From Bacteroides oleiciplenus YIT 12058 (GTDB lineage: Bacteria; Bacteroidota; Bacteroidia; Bacteroidales; Bacteroidaceae): a stretch of 64,000 bases of DNA. The stretch lies in contig NZ_JH992943.1 in NCBI RefSeq assembly GCF_000315485.1, forward strand, positions 143,594-207,593, written 5' to 3'. Below, piece by piece: positions 25,998 through 35,846 of this stretch. Made by a program: the position numbers and the translations under genes. Within the stretch, counting starts at the first letter, position 1. Each line of letters begins with the position of its first letter. Below the pieces are notes generated by a model. That model made no database searches. It saw only the letters and a list, made by a program, of their open reading frames with translations, and was not told where the DNA came from.

Positions 25998-26847
25998 TTA
26001 CAGTCATTATAATCATCAACGCGGTGCACACCACAGAGCCTTCGAAGCCAAAAGCACCGCCGTTGATGATATTTTTTTCAGGAAGCTCCAGGCTCAACAG
26101 GGTGTTGCCGAATTGTCCGCCACTCACCTCGAAACCAAGAACCGGGCCTTGCAACCAGTTCCAGAAAAGGTGGAGGGCAATGGGAAACCACAAGTTTCGC
26201 GTATAGATATAAGAGGCGCCCAGCATCAATCCGGCCAGCAGAATATTCAGAAAAGCAATAAGGGAGAAATTAGGATTAAAGATATGGAGCAGGGAAAACA
26301 GGGCTGCTGAAATAAACAATGCCATAAAGCGGTTAACTCCTGCATTCAGCAGGCGTCCCAGCACAAAACCACGAAGGGCGGTTTCCTCTGTAACGGCTAC
26401 CAACAGCATGAATATCCACATCAGCAACAAGTTAGCTCCATCCCATTGCACTCCGGTTATTTTAATTTCACCGGAAAGATACAACACGCCAAAGCCAATG
26501 CCATAGAGTGCAAATGCAACAAATGTTCCCCAAAGAAAGTCCTTCAATCTTCCTTTCACAGATAGTCCCAAGTCAGAAAAGGGTAAGCGGTCCCACCACC
26601 TCAACAAAATGAATGCAGCTACCAAAACACCGGCCAGGAAACAACTCTCCTGTACAATGAGCTCCAATGCCCCATTCTGTGCCAAAGCCGGAACCAATGC
26701 GAGTAAATCACCCGCCAGAAAAGCAAATGCAGCAGCAAATCCTAATATCAAAAACACATAGACTACAATCTTCGCCGCCACAGACAGATAGATGACTACT
26801 TTCGACTCTTGCAGAACGGCACCTGCATTTTCATTCATTGATTCCAT
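25915..26847 (-). CDS. CPBP-family intramembrane glutamic endopeptidase
   Basis: The start is set at ATG 26847 (MESMNENAG); the 47-codon upstream extension is an AT-rich leader overlapping the divergent promoter. The protein has about eight membrane helices. It carries the CPBP (Abi/Rce1) signature: EETALRGFVLG, then FNPNFSLIAF, then HLFWNWLQG. The Glu-Glu pair, Arg and the two His/Asn-containing motifs form the active site inside the membrane. Substrate unknown; family members process prenylated or bacteriocin-type peptides. The last 83 bp overlap tex on the other strand. Confidence 0.9.
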   Translation of the reverse strand: MESMNENAGAVLQESKVVIYLSVAAKIVVYVFLILGFAAAFAFLAGDLLALVPALAQNGALELIVQESCFLAGVLVAAFILLRWWDRLPFSDLGLSVKGRLKDFLWGTFVAFALYGIGFGVLYLSGEIKITGVQWDGANLLLMWIFMLLVAVTEETALRGFVLGRLLNAGVNRFMALFISAALFSLLHIFNPNFSLIAFLNILLAGLMLGASYIYTRNLWFPIALHLFWNWLQGPVLGFEVSGGQFGNTLLSLELPEKNIINGGAFGFEGSVVCTALMIIMTVIILKSASRQSSCDPCPHSAPEPGHAGE

Positions 26848-26928
26848 ATCTCTGTTTCTATATGTTAATACCCCGGCAAAAATACCTATAAAATTAAAAC
26901 ATAGAAAATAACTTCCTGTAAAAAACCG

Positions 26929-26936
26929 TATATTTG
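26929..26936 (+). promoter_or_regulatory. -7 box (TATATTTG) for the LRR gene
   Basis: TATATTTG matches TAnnTTTG 23 bp before the ATG at 26960. The -33 region is weak. Confidence 0.45.
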
Positions 26937-26959
26937 TCTGAAACATATCTGTAACAGCT

Positions 26960-28018
26960 ATGAAAATAAAGAAAGTCTTCACTATCATAATGTTGGCTGC
27001 ATGTACTTATGTAGCAGCTCAAAATACAGGCACACCCGCCGGAAACAAAACATTTTTCGTCTCCAAAGCCGGTACTTTGGTATCCATGCTCACCGAAGAT
27101 GAAGCCAACAGCATCACCCATCTCACCCTGACCGGAAAATTGAATGCCATTGACTTCAAACATCTGCGGGATGAATTCAAAAACCTGCAAGTGCTGGACA
27201 TTTCCAATGCTTCCATCAGTACATACGCCGGCAAGGGCGGCACTTTCCCCGACCGTTTTTATATTTACCCACCCAACTGCGTGCCTGCATATGCATTCTG
27301 CCGGCAGACAAGCGACAGCACTTTTACCGGAAAGTCCACTCTGCAAAAAGTTATCCTTTCGGAGAAAATCAAGAATATAGAAGATGCGGCATTCAAGGGT
27401 TGTGAGAATCTGAAAATATGCCAGGTGAGAAAGAAGACCGCTCCCAATTTATTGCCGGAAGCGCTGGCAGACAGCATAACAGCCATTTTCGTGCCCCTGG
27501 GCAGCAGTGATTCCTACCGTGCCAAGAAGCACTGGGATACGTTTGCTGTGATAGAGGGTGAGCCGGTAGAGGCATTTGTACAGGTAGGTTTGATGGGAAG
27601 CCTCGCCAGTGAATTGGTAGAAGCCGGCCTGCAACCCAAAGATGTGAATTTCCTTACTGTAGAAGGAAAACTGGATGCAGCGGACTTCATCCTGATACGA
27701 GACTATATGCCCAATCTGGTAGCTATCGACCTGAGTAATTGCAATGCCACCGCTATTCCCGAATATACATTCACACAGAAAAAGTACTTGTTGCGTATTC
27801 AGCTTCCAAAGGGGTTGAAAAGCATCGGTCAACGGGCATTCAGTGGTTGCGGACGCCTGTGCGGCACACTGGTGCTGCCGGCAGGAGTAACGGCTATCGA
27901 ATATGGGGCATTCATGGGATGTGATAACCTGCGGCATGTGGTAGCTACGGGAAATAAAATCACGACGCTGGGAGATAATCTGTTTGGAGACGGGAAGAGT
28001 AAGTTGATATATAAATAA
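26960..28018 (+). CDS. Secreted BspA-like leucine-rich-repeat protein
   Basis: A signal peptide (MKIKKVFTIIMLAACTYVAAQ) precedes two halves that look alike. Each half starts with an LTxxGKLxAxDF...LRD stretch (LTLTGKLNAIDFKHLRDEF; LTVEGKLDAADFILIRDYM), then LDISN or IDLSN, then LRR_5/BspA repeats (LQKVILSEKIKNIEDAAFKGCENL; IQLPKGLKSIGQRAFSGCGRL). The internal duplication suggests two repeat blocks with capping motifs. BspA-like proteins are surface adhesins that bind host proteins, but there is no anchor here, so it is probably periplasmic or released. Confidence 0.88.
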   Translation: MKIKKVFTIIMLAACTYVAAQNTGTPAGNKTFFVSKAGTLVSMLTEDEANSITHLTLTGKLNAIDFKHLRDEFKNLQVLDISNASISTYAGKGGTFPDRFYIYPPNCVPAYAFCRQTSDSTFTGKSTLQKVILSEKIKNIEDAAFKGCENLKICQVRKKTAPNLLPEALADSITAIFVPLGSSDSYRAKKHWDTFAVIEGEPVEAFVQVGLMGSLASELVEAGLQPKDVNFLTVEGKLDAADFILIRDYMPNLVAIDLSNCNATAIPEYTFTQKKYLLRIQLPKGLKSIGQRAFSGCGRLCGTLVLPAGVTAIEYGAFMGCDNLRHVVATGNKITTLGDNLFGDGKSKLIYK

Positions 28019-28052
28019 ACTGCCTCTATACAGGTATTAATTATTCAGTTAA

Positions 28053-29094
28053 ATGACAATGGAACAAAGTCAATTATCACCGTCAACATACAATCATGCC
28101 GCGGAAGTAATAAAGACCGCCATACTGCAAGGCCAGTACGAAGCTCTTAAAGGTGAAAACCGCATACAACTTGCAGTCTATTTCGGCATAGGTAAATATG
28201 TGTCTCAAAACTCTCGCAAGGAAAAGTGGGGCAGCAGTGCACTTGCAGTCATCAGTGAACGGCTAAGAAAGATTCTGCCCGGATTACGAGGATTCTCTGC
28301 AGAAAGTCTCAAGAAAATGAGACAATTTTATGAGAGTTGGACAATGTTAGAATCTGAAGCCACCGTTGCTGTACAAAATGGGTATGAAAACAATTCGGTA
28401 ATTGCAATTACCGAATTTGACGAAAACGAGATTGACATCTATCATGGAATGTCCGTACCTAATACGACTGATTTCCCAGCCACAGAGTTTTTGACAGTTC
28501 CCTTCACTCACCACTCACGTATTTTGAGCAAGGCGAAAACACTGTCAGAGCGGTACTATTATATCCGGCGTTGTGCTCACGAACATTTGTCGGTTGATGC
28601 CGTGGTACAACTGATGAAAGAGGATGCCTTTCATACCCAGCAATCAATTCCGAACAATTTCTCCAAGACTATGATGAATGCCAAGGGGGCACGTAAGGCT
28701 GTTATGATGTTCAAGGACGAGTATGCCCTCGACTTTATCAACGTAGAGGAAATTGGCGAGCGCGACAGTGAGGACATAGACGAACGTGTGGTAGAGCAGC
28801 AGAGAGCTTAATGCCATGGTTTGTGTGGAATTAAAAACGGGAAAGTTTAAGCCCGGCTATCTCGGACAGCTCATGGCCTATCTACGCATCCTTGATGACC
28901 ATGTGAAGAAACCACATGAGAACCCCACCATCGGCATCGTGCTTTGTAAAGAAGCCAACAAGGAGTACGTAGAATACATCATACAAGATTATGACAAACC
29001 CATGGGTGTGGCAACTTATACCAACTCCTCAGACATGCCCGAACGGTTGCGCATGGCTCTGCCGGATATTGAAGAATTAAAGAAACTGCTTTAA
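28053..29094 (+). pseudogene. YhcG-type DUF1016/PDDEXK nuclease gene with internal deletion and frameshift
   Basis: Two frames encode the two ends of one protein. The first (28053-28811) has the DUF1016 N-terminal domain (FGIGKYVSQNSRKEKWGSSAL, GFSAESLKKMRQFY) and runs to VVEQQ before a TAA. The second (from about 28803, visible from ATG 28816) resumes in another frame as RELNAMVCVELKTGKFKPGYLGQ. In intact family members about 35-45 residues separate these, including the Asp of the nuclease motif; here they are gone. The ExK half (VELK) remains. The junction CAGCAGAGAG looks like a deletion between short CAG/AGAG repeats. The product cannot have a complete active site. Confidence 0.88.
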
Positions 29095-29104
29095 CAAAAA
29101 AAAC

Positions 29105-29145
29105 ATCGCCTTGCAATAACTGAATATTGCAAGGCGATATTTTTT
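29105..29145. terminator. Bidirectional rho-independent terminator
   Basis: A 14-bp perfect stem, ATCGCCTTGCAATA (29105-29118) with TATTGCAAGGCGAT (29125-29138), has a 6-nt loop, an A run before it and a T run after it. It separates the broken nuclease gene from the convergent ABC-F gene and can stop both transcripts. Confidence 0.88.
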
Positions 29146-29162
29146 ATTGCAAGAGCAAATCT

Positions 29163-30794
<1,632 letters not shown>

Positions 30795-30847
30795 TTATCG
30801 ATTTACAATTTACTATCTAACACCTATCATTCTGCATTTTGCGGGTG

Positions 30848-30855
30848 CAAAGATA
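30848..30855 (-). promoter_or_regulatory. -7 box for the ABC-F gene
   Basis: Plus-strand CAAAGATA, reading TATCTTTG on the minus strand, about 70 bp before the ABC-F start. The neighbouring palindrome (30862-30883) covers its spacer and -33 region. Confidence 0.5.
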
Positions 30856-30861
30856 GGCATT

Positions 30862-30883
30862 TTTCTACGAATACTCGTAGAAA
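30862..30883. promoter_or_regulatory. Perfect 9-bp-arm palindrome between divergent ABC-F and grpE promoters
   Basis: TTTCTACGA and TCGTAGAAA are separated by ATAC. It lies 7 bp upstream of the ABC-F -7 box and 28 bp upstream of the grpE -7 box. It is not a CIRCE element, whose arms are TTAGCACTC and GAGTGCTAA. A candidate operator for an unknown dimeric regulator. Confidence 0.5.
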
Positions 30884-30910
30884 TGCGCTGTCAATCTGAC
30901 ATAAAAGTAT

Positions 30911-30918
30911 TACCTTTG
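30911..30918 (+). promoter_or_regulatory. -7 box (TACCTTTG) for grpE-dnaJ
   Basis: TACCTTTG followed by CGGCG, with a leader of 120 bp before the likely grpE start at 31039. Confidence 0.5.
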
Positions 30919-31038
30919 CGGCGTTTTCGACAAAAGCTGCCCGTTTGGCAAAGTTTTTGTTGTATAGCGGTATACTAACTTAAACCTTTGACAGCAATGA
31001 AAACAAATCCTTTTTTTAAGAATAATAAAAATAGAAAT

Positions 31039-31632
31039 ATGGACCCGAAAGAAAAAGAAAACATCAACGAAGAAGAGTTGGAATCCGGAGCTGTTCAAGA
31101 AGAAGCTGCGGAAAATGAAGAGATTCACGAAGAAGAAGAAGTGCAGGAAGAAGCTCCTCTGACCGAGGAAGAAAAGCTCGCCAAGGAACTGGAAGAAGCC
31201 AACAAGGTGATAGAAGACCAGAAGGACAAGTATCTGCGCCTCTCTGCTGAGTTTGACAACTACCGTAAACGCACCATGAAGGAAAAGGCTGAACTGATCC
31301 TGAACGGCGGTGAGAAAACCATCAGCACCATCCTTCCTGTAGTAGATGACTTTGAACGCGCCCTGAAAAACATGGAAACTGCCACCGATGTGGCAGCCGT
31401 GAAAGAAGGAGTGGAATTGATCTATAATAAGTTCATGGCTGTACTGGCACAAGACGGCGTGAAAGTTATCGAGACGAAAGACAAGCCTCTCGACACGGAC
31501 TATCACGAAGCTATCGCCGTTGTTCCGGCACCGGATAAAGCCCTGAAAGGCAAAATCCTGGATTGCGTACAGACAGGTTACACGCTAAACGACAAAGTAA
31601 TCCGCCATGCCAAAGTGGTGGTAGGAGAATAA
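31039..31632 (+). CDS. grpE: GrpE nucleotide-exchange factor
   Basis: The start at 31039 ([13 protein letters not shown]) is chosen because it gives the usual acidic disordered N-terminus. ATGs 14 and 17 codons upstream (30997, 30988) are also open, adding a basic stretch. The long coiled coil ([20 protein letters not shown]) and the GrpE signature ([29 protein letters not shown]) are clear. The C-terminal beta domain ends [15 protein letters not shown]. It releases ADP from DnaK in the chaperone cycle. dnaJ follows 10 bp later, but dnaK is not in the window. Confidence 0.95.
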   Translation: MDPKEKENINEEELESGAVQEEAAENEEIHEEEEVQEEAPLTEEEKLAKELEEANKVIEDQKDKYLRLSAEFDNYRKRTMKEKAELILNGGEKTISTILPVVDDFERALKNMETATDVAAVKEGVELIYNKFMAVLAQDGVKVIETKDKPLDTDYHEAIAVVPAPDKALKGKILDCVQTGYTLNDKVIRHAKVVVGE

Positions 31633-31642
31633 CATAATATAT

Positions 31643-32815
31643 ATGGAAAAAAGAGATTACTACGAAGTACTGGAAGTAGAGAAGACAGCATCGGTAGAGG
31701 AAATTAAGAAAGCTTACCGGAAAAAAGCCATCCAATATCACCCTGACAAAAACCCGGGTGACAAAGTGGCTGAAGAGAAATTCAAAGAAGCGGCAGAGGC
31801 ATACGATGTACTAAGCAATCAGGACAAGCGTGCCCGTTATGACCAGTTCGGCCATGCCGGAATGAGTGGTGCTGCCGGTAACGGAGGTCCGTTCGGTGGT
31901 TTCAGCGGTGGTATGTCCATGGATGATATATTCTCCATGTTCGGAGATATCTTCGGTGGACGTGGCGGTGGCTTCAGCGGCTTCGGAGGAGGCTTTGGCG
32001 GCGGAGGCTCGCAGCAGCGTGCACGTTTCCGCGGTTCGGACCTGCGCGTAAAGGTGAAGCTGAACCTGAAAGAAATCTCCACCGGTGTAGAGAAAAAATT
32101 CAAACTTAAAAAATACGTTCCCTGTAATCATTGTCACGGAACAGGTGCCGAAGGTGATGGCGGTGCGGAGACTTGTGCAACCTGTAAAGGTAGCGGTACG
32201 GTGATCCGTAACCAACAGACCATTCTTGGCACAATGCAGACACGAGCTACCTGTCCCACTTGTGGCGGTGAAGGTAAAATCATCAAAAACAAGTGTAAGG
32301 AGTGTGCCGGAGAGGGTATCGTTTACGGCGAAGAAGTGGTAAGCGTAAACATCCCTAAAGGTGTAATGGAAGGCATGCAGCTTTCTATGGGCGGCAAAGG
32401 AAATGCCGGCAAGCACAATGGTGTGCCGGGCGACTTGCTGATTCTCGTGGAAGAGGAACAAGACAAGGATTTGATTCGCGACGAGAACGACCTGATTTAT
32501 AACCTGCTTCTCAGTTTCCCGACCGCCGCCCTGGGCGGTGCGGTAGAGATACCGACCATTGACGGAAAGGTGAAAGTGAAGATTGAATCGGGAACGCAAC
32601 CGGGCAAAGTACTCCGCCTGCGCGGAAAAGGTCTGCCGAGTGTGAACGGATACGGTACGGGTGACTTATTGGTAAACGTCAGCGTATATGTGCCGGAAAC
32701 TCTTAATAAAGACGAAAAGAAAGCGCTCGAAGAAATGGAAACGTCAGACAACTTCAAACCGAATACCTCAATTAAAGAGAAGATATTCAAGAAGTTCAAG
32801 AGCTTGTTTGATTGA
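31643..32815 (+). CDS. dnaJ: Chaperone DnaJ
   Basis: All DnaJ parts are present. The J domain has the HPD motif (YHPDKNPG). A Gly/Phe-rich linker follows (about residues 75-120). The zinc-finger region has four CxxCxGxG repeats ([32 protein letters not shown]). The C-terminal substrate-binding domains follow. It delivers unfolded proteins to DnaK and stimulates its ATPase. Length (390 aa) is normal. Co-transcribed with grpE. Confidence 0.97.
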   Translation: MEKRDYYEVLEVEKTASVEEIKKAYRKKAIQYHPDKNPGDKVAEEKFKEAAEAYDVLSNQDKRARYDQFGHAGMSGAAGNGGPFGGFSGGMSMDDIFSMFGDIFGGRGGGFSGFGGGFGGGGSQQRARFRGSDLRVKVKLNLKEISTGVEKKFKLKKYVPCNHCHGTGAEGDGGAETCATCKGSGTVIRNQQTILGTMQTRATCPTCGGEGKIIKNKCKECAGEGIVYGEEVVSVNIPKGVMEGMQLSMGGKGNAGKHNGVPGDLLILVEEEQDKDLIRDENDLIYNLLLSFPTAALGGAVEIPTIDGKVKVKIESGTQPGKVLRLRGKGLPSVNGYGTGDLLVNVSVYVPETLNKDEKKALEEMETSDNFKPNTSIKEKIFKKFKSLFD

Positions 32816-32852
32816 CAAGATTCCGAATTCTTAAAAAGCATAATATAAACAG

Positions 32853-32898
32853 TGTCAGTTAAAGTTTGTATTCATTCTTTAACTGATACGTTTTTTTT
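32853..32898 (+). terminator. Rho-independent terminator after dnaJ
   Basis: TCAGTTAAAG (32855-32864) pairs with CTTTAACTGA (32877-32886), extended by one wobble pair, followed by eight T residues. Confidence 0.85.
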
Positions 32899-32978
32899 AT
32901 AAATCAACGAACATTTGGTTTATTAAACAAAAAACGTCAAAACGAACCACAATCATCCATTCGTATAGATAGTTTTAC

Positions 32979-32986
32979 TATATTTG
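32979..32986 (+). promoter_or_regulatory. -7 box (TATATTTG) for the metalloprotease-SusCD unit
   Basis: TATATTTG followed by CAATC, 55 bp before the metalloprotease ATG. No clear TTTG at -33. Confidence 0.45.
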
Positions 32987-33041
32987 CAATCCTTTACTCT
33001 ATAGAGTAGAGTAAGGGGATGATGATAATTGATAATAGCTG

Positions 33042-35669
33042 ATGAAACTTAAAACAATCCTACTGACTACAGTGGCCACAGGCGCTTTCATGTGCGAGCC
33101 TGTTGTGTTGCATGCTGTAAATTCTACACCCGATTCTATGGGATGGTTCCGAAAGAAAAAGAAAAGCGAACCTAACGACAGTGTTAAATCCCCAAACGAG
33201 TACGAAAAACTGACCGGAGACGGTAGCACCCTGCGCCGTGGTATGTTCAACGTGTACCAAAAAAAGAATGATTATTACTTTGAGGTACCCACCCACCTGC
33301 TGGGCAGGGACATGCTGGTAGTGAACAAGCTGCAACGCGTTCCATCCGAGCTGAATGAAGCCGGAGTGAACCGTGGCACGAACTACGAGAACCAGATGGT
33401 GCGCTTCGAGCTGGACAAGGCAACAAATAAATTGCTGATTCGCCAGAGCCGCCCTCTCCCACTCGCTCCTGCCGGAGATGCCATCAGTCAGTCCGTACGC
33501 GATAATTACATCTCACCGCTGATAGCCGGTTTCAAAATCGAGGCATTCAATAATGACTCCACTACCATGGTTATCAAGGTGAACGATATTTACGACGGTA
33601 CGGAAACAAGCATCAATAACGTATTCACGAACATCAACCTGGGAACTTCTTCTATCAAGAACCTTTCCCGTATCCTCTCGATCAAAGCATTCGAGAACAA
33701 TGTGGTGGCCACCTCCGAACTGACAACGAAAGTGACCGAAGGAACGACTTCTGTTTATGTGACGGTTGAAGTAAGCTCCTCGCTGATGTTGCTGCCGGAA
33801 ACGCCGATGGCGGGACGACTGGATAATGCCCGGGTGGGGTACTTCACCAATCCATTGCTGAGCTACAGCGACGGACAGCAACGGGTAAACAAACAGCAAT
33901 TCATCACCCGCTGGCGTCTGGAACCGAAACCGGAAGACCGCGAACGCTATCTGCGTGGTGAATTGGTGGAACCGACAAAACCCATCGTGTTCTACATAGA
34001 AAATTCTACGCCGTATCGCTGGCGTAAATACATCAAACAGGGCATTGAGGACTGGCAGGTAGCCTTTGAGCGTGCCGGCTTTAAAAATGCAATCATTGCC
34101 AAAGATATCACCGACAGCATGGCGATAGATATGGACGACGTGAATTACTCCGTCCTGACTTATGCCGCCTCAACCAAGGCTAACGCCATGGGTCCCTCAA
34201 TCCTTGACCCCCGTTCAGGAGAAATCCTGGAAGCGGACATCATGTGGTGGCACAATGTGTTGAATATGCTTCAGGAATGGATCACCGTACAGACTGGAAC
34301 CGTCCGCCCCGAAGCCCAAGGTATCAAGTTGTCCGACGAACTGATGGGCGACGCTATGCGCTTTGTGGCCTGCCATGAAGTGGGGCACTCATTAGGTTTG
34401 CGCCACAACATGATGGGTTCGTGGGCATTCCCCACCGACTCACTCCGTTCCAAGTCGTTTACCGGCCGGATGAACTCTACTTCCTCGTCTATCATGGATT
34501 ATGCCCGCTTCAACTATGTGGCACAGCCGGGTGACGGTGTCACTGCACTATCCCCGCATATCGGTCCCTATGATATTTTTGCTATTGAATACGGTTACCG
34601 TTGGTATGGCAAGGAGACTCCGGAGGAAGAGAAGGATTTGCTTTATGATTTCCTGAGTCGCCATACCGACCGTCTGTATAAATACAGCGAAGCGCAGGAT
34701 GTGCGCGACGCCGTAGACCCTCGTGCACAGAACGAAGACTTGGGAGATGATGCCGTACGCTCCTCCCAATATGGTATTGCAAACCTAAAGCGGATCGTTC
34801 CGGAAATTATAAAGTGGACGACGACCGGAGAAAAAGGACAGACTTATGAGGAAGCTTCACGCTTATACTATGCCGTAATCAATCAATGGAATAACTATCT
34901 GTACCATGTACTCGCCAACATCGGTGGTATCTATATAGAAAATACAACTGTGGGTGACGGACAGAAGACTTATACTTTTGTAGAAAAAGAAAAGCAGCAA
35001 GCTGCCCTGAAGTTCTTGCTGGATGAAGTGCTGACTTATCCGAAGTGGTTATTTGACACGGAAGTTGGCGAATATACTTATCTGCTTCGCAACACTCCGC
35101 TGGGTGTGGTAGAAAATGCACCGACGCAGATATTGAAGAATGCACAGTCGTATATTCTTTGGGATCTCTTGGGCAATAACCGCCTGGTGCGCATGCTCGA
35201 AAACGAAGCGGTGAATGGTAAGAAAGCTTTCACGGCTGTAGAGCTGATGGACGGCTTGCATCGCAGCATCTTCGCAACTACCGAGCGTGGTGCGTTGCCC
35301 GATGTCATGACGCGTGCCTTACAGAAGAACTTTGTGGATGCGCTGATTACGGCTGCTGCCGAAAGCGAAGGCGTGAAGATCAATAAGAAGTTAATGGATA
35401 ATCATTTCCTGCTGGATAATCAGTTGCCGCTATGTAGTTGCGACGAGCATGCCCACCGTTCATTGGATGCCGACCGCATGGGTGCCCGCCGCGAATTGAA
35501 CTTCTACGGCTCGCAACTGAACCGCATCTCAGATGCCATTTCCGTGAAACGGGGCGAATTGCTCCGCATCAAAGAGTTGCTTCAAAGTCGTCTGGGAACA
35601 TCGGACGTAGCAACCAAATATCATTATAAAGACATGATTCTCCGTATCAACACGGCATTGGGACTTTAA
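33042..35669 (+). CDS. Secreted zinc-dependent metalloprotease (DUF5117/DUF5118 family)
   Basis: An N-terminal signal-like segment (LLTTVATGAFMCEPVVLHA) precedes a short basic stretch and the DUF5118/DUF5117 regions (about residues 45-330; YFEVPTHLLGRDMLVVNKL, NYENQMVRFE). The zinc site is HEVGHSLGLRHN, with His445, His449 and the third ligand His455 and Glu446 as catalytic base, the HExxHxxGxxH form of metzincins. SSIMDYARFNY, with a Met-turn-like methionine, follows. It lies upstream of a SusC/SusD pair on the same strand and probably supplies peptides or processes glycoproteins for that transporter (inference). Confidence 0.92.
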   Translation: MKLKTILLTTVATGAFMCEPVVLHAVNSTPDSMGWFRKKKKSEPNDSVKSPNEYEKLTGDGSTLRRGMFNVYQKKNDYYFEVPTHLLGRDMLVVNKLQRVPSELNEAGVNRGTNYENQMVRFELDKATNKLLIRQSRPLPLAPAGDAISQSVRDNYISPLIAGFKIEAFNNDSTTMVIKVNDIYDGTETSINNVFTNINLGTSSIKNLSRILSIKAFENNVVATSELTTKVTEGTTSVYVTVEVSSSLMLLPETPMAGRLDNARVGYFTNPLLSYSDGQQRVNKQQFITRWRLEPKPEDRERYLRGELVEPTKPIVFYIENSTPYRWRKYIKQGIEDWQVAFERAGFKNAIIAKDITDSMAIDMDDVNYSVLTYAASTKANAMGPSILDPRSGEILEADIMWWHNVLNMLQEWITVQTGTVRPEAQGIKLSDELMGDAMRFVACHEVGHSLGLRHNMMGSWAFPTDSLRSKSFTGRMNSTSSSIMDYARFNYVAQPGDGVTALSPHIGPYDIFAIEYGYRWYGKETPEEEKDLLYDFLSRHTDRLYKYSEAQDVRDAVDPRAQNEDLGDDAVRSSQYGIANLKRIVPEIIKWTTTGEKGQTYEEASRLYYAVINQWNNYLYHVLANIGGIYIENTTVGDGQKTYTFVEKEKQQAALKFLLDEVLTYPKWLFDTEVGEYTYLLRNTPLGVVENAPTQILKNAQSYILWDLLGNNRLVRMLENEAVNGKKAFTAVELMDGLHRSIFATTERGALPDVMTRALQKNFVDALITAAAESEGVKINKKLMDNHFLLDNQLPLCSCDEHAHRSLDADRMGARRELNFYGSQLNRISDAISVKRGELLRIKELLQSRLGTSDVATKYHYKDMILRINTALGL

Positions 35670-35680
35670 GAAATGACTAT

Positions 35681-35757
35681 TTATCAGCGTTAAATAAATA
35701 AGAGTATCTTAATTCTCCTCCTAAGAGGAGGGGAGTTGAGATACATCACGTTGATAA
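35681..35757. repeat. Nested palindromic intergenic element
   Basis: The outer arms are TTATCAGCGT (35681-35690) and ACGTTGATAA (35748-35757). The middle arms run from GTATCTTAATTC to GAGTTGAGATAC with two wobble pairs. The inner arms are CTCCTC (35715-35720) and GAGGAG (35725-35730) around CTAA. The whole 77-bp stretch can fold into one long hairpin. A half copy lies at the right end of the IS1182 element. A separate 8-bp hairpin, ATCATCCT/AGGATGAT (35761-35791), follows. Confidence 0.75.
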
Positions 35758-35846
35758 ATTATCATCCTGAACCATTTCTAAGAAGGATGATTAAAACACA
35801 CCTTTTACAGTTTTCAATATAAGTATTAATTTTATTTTTTTAATAG

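Noticed and set aside
30862-30883. CIRCE/HrcA operator for grpE
   Set aside because: Arm sequence and loop length differ completely from TTAGCACTC-N9-GAGTGCTAA.
31811-32599. 262-codon minus-strand frame inside dnaJ
   Set aside because: Low-complexity product from the Gly-rich and zinc-finger coding region read backwards; no domain.
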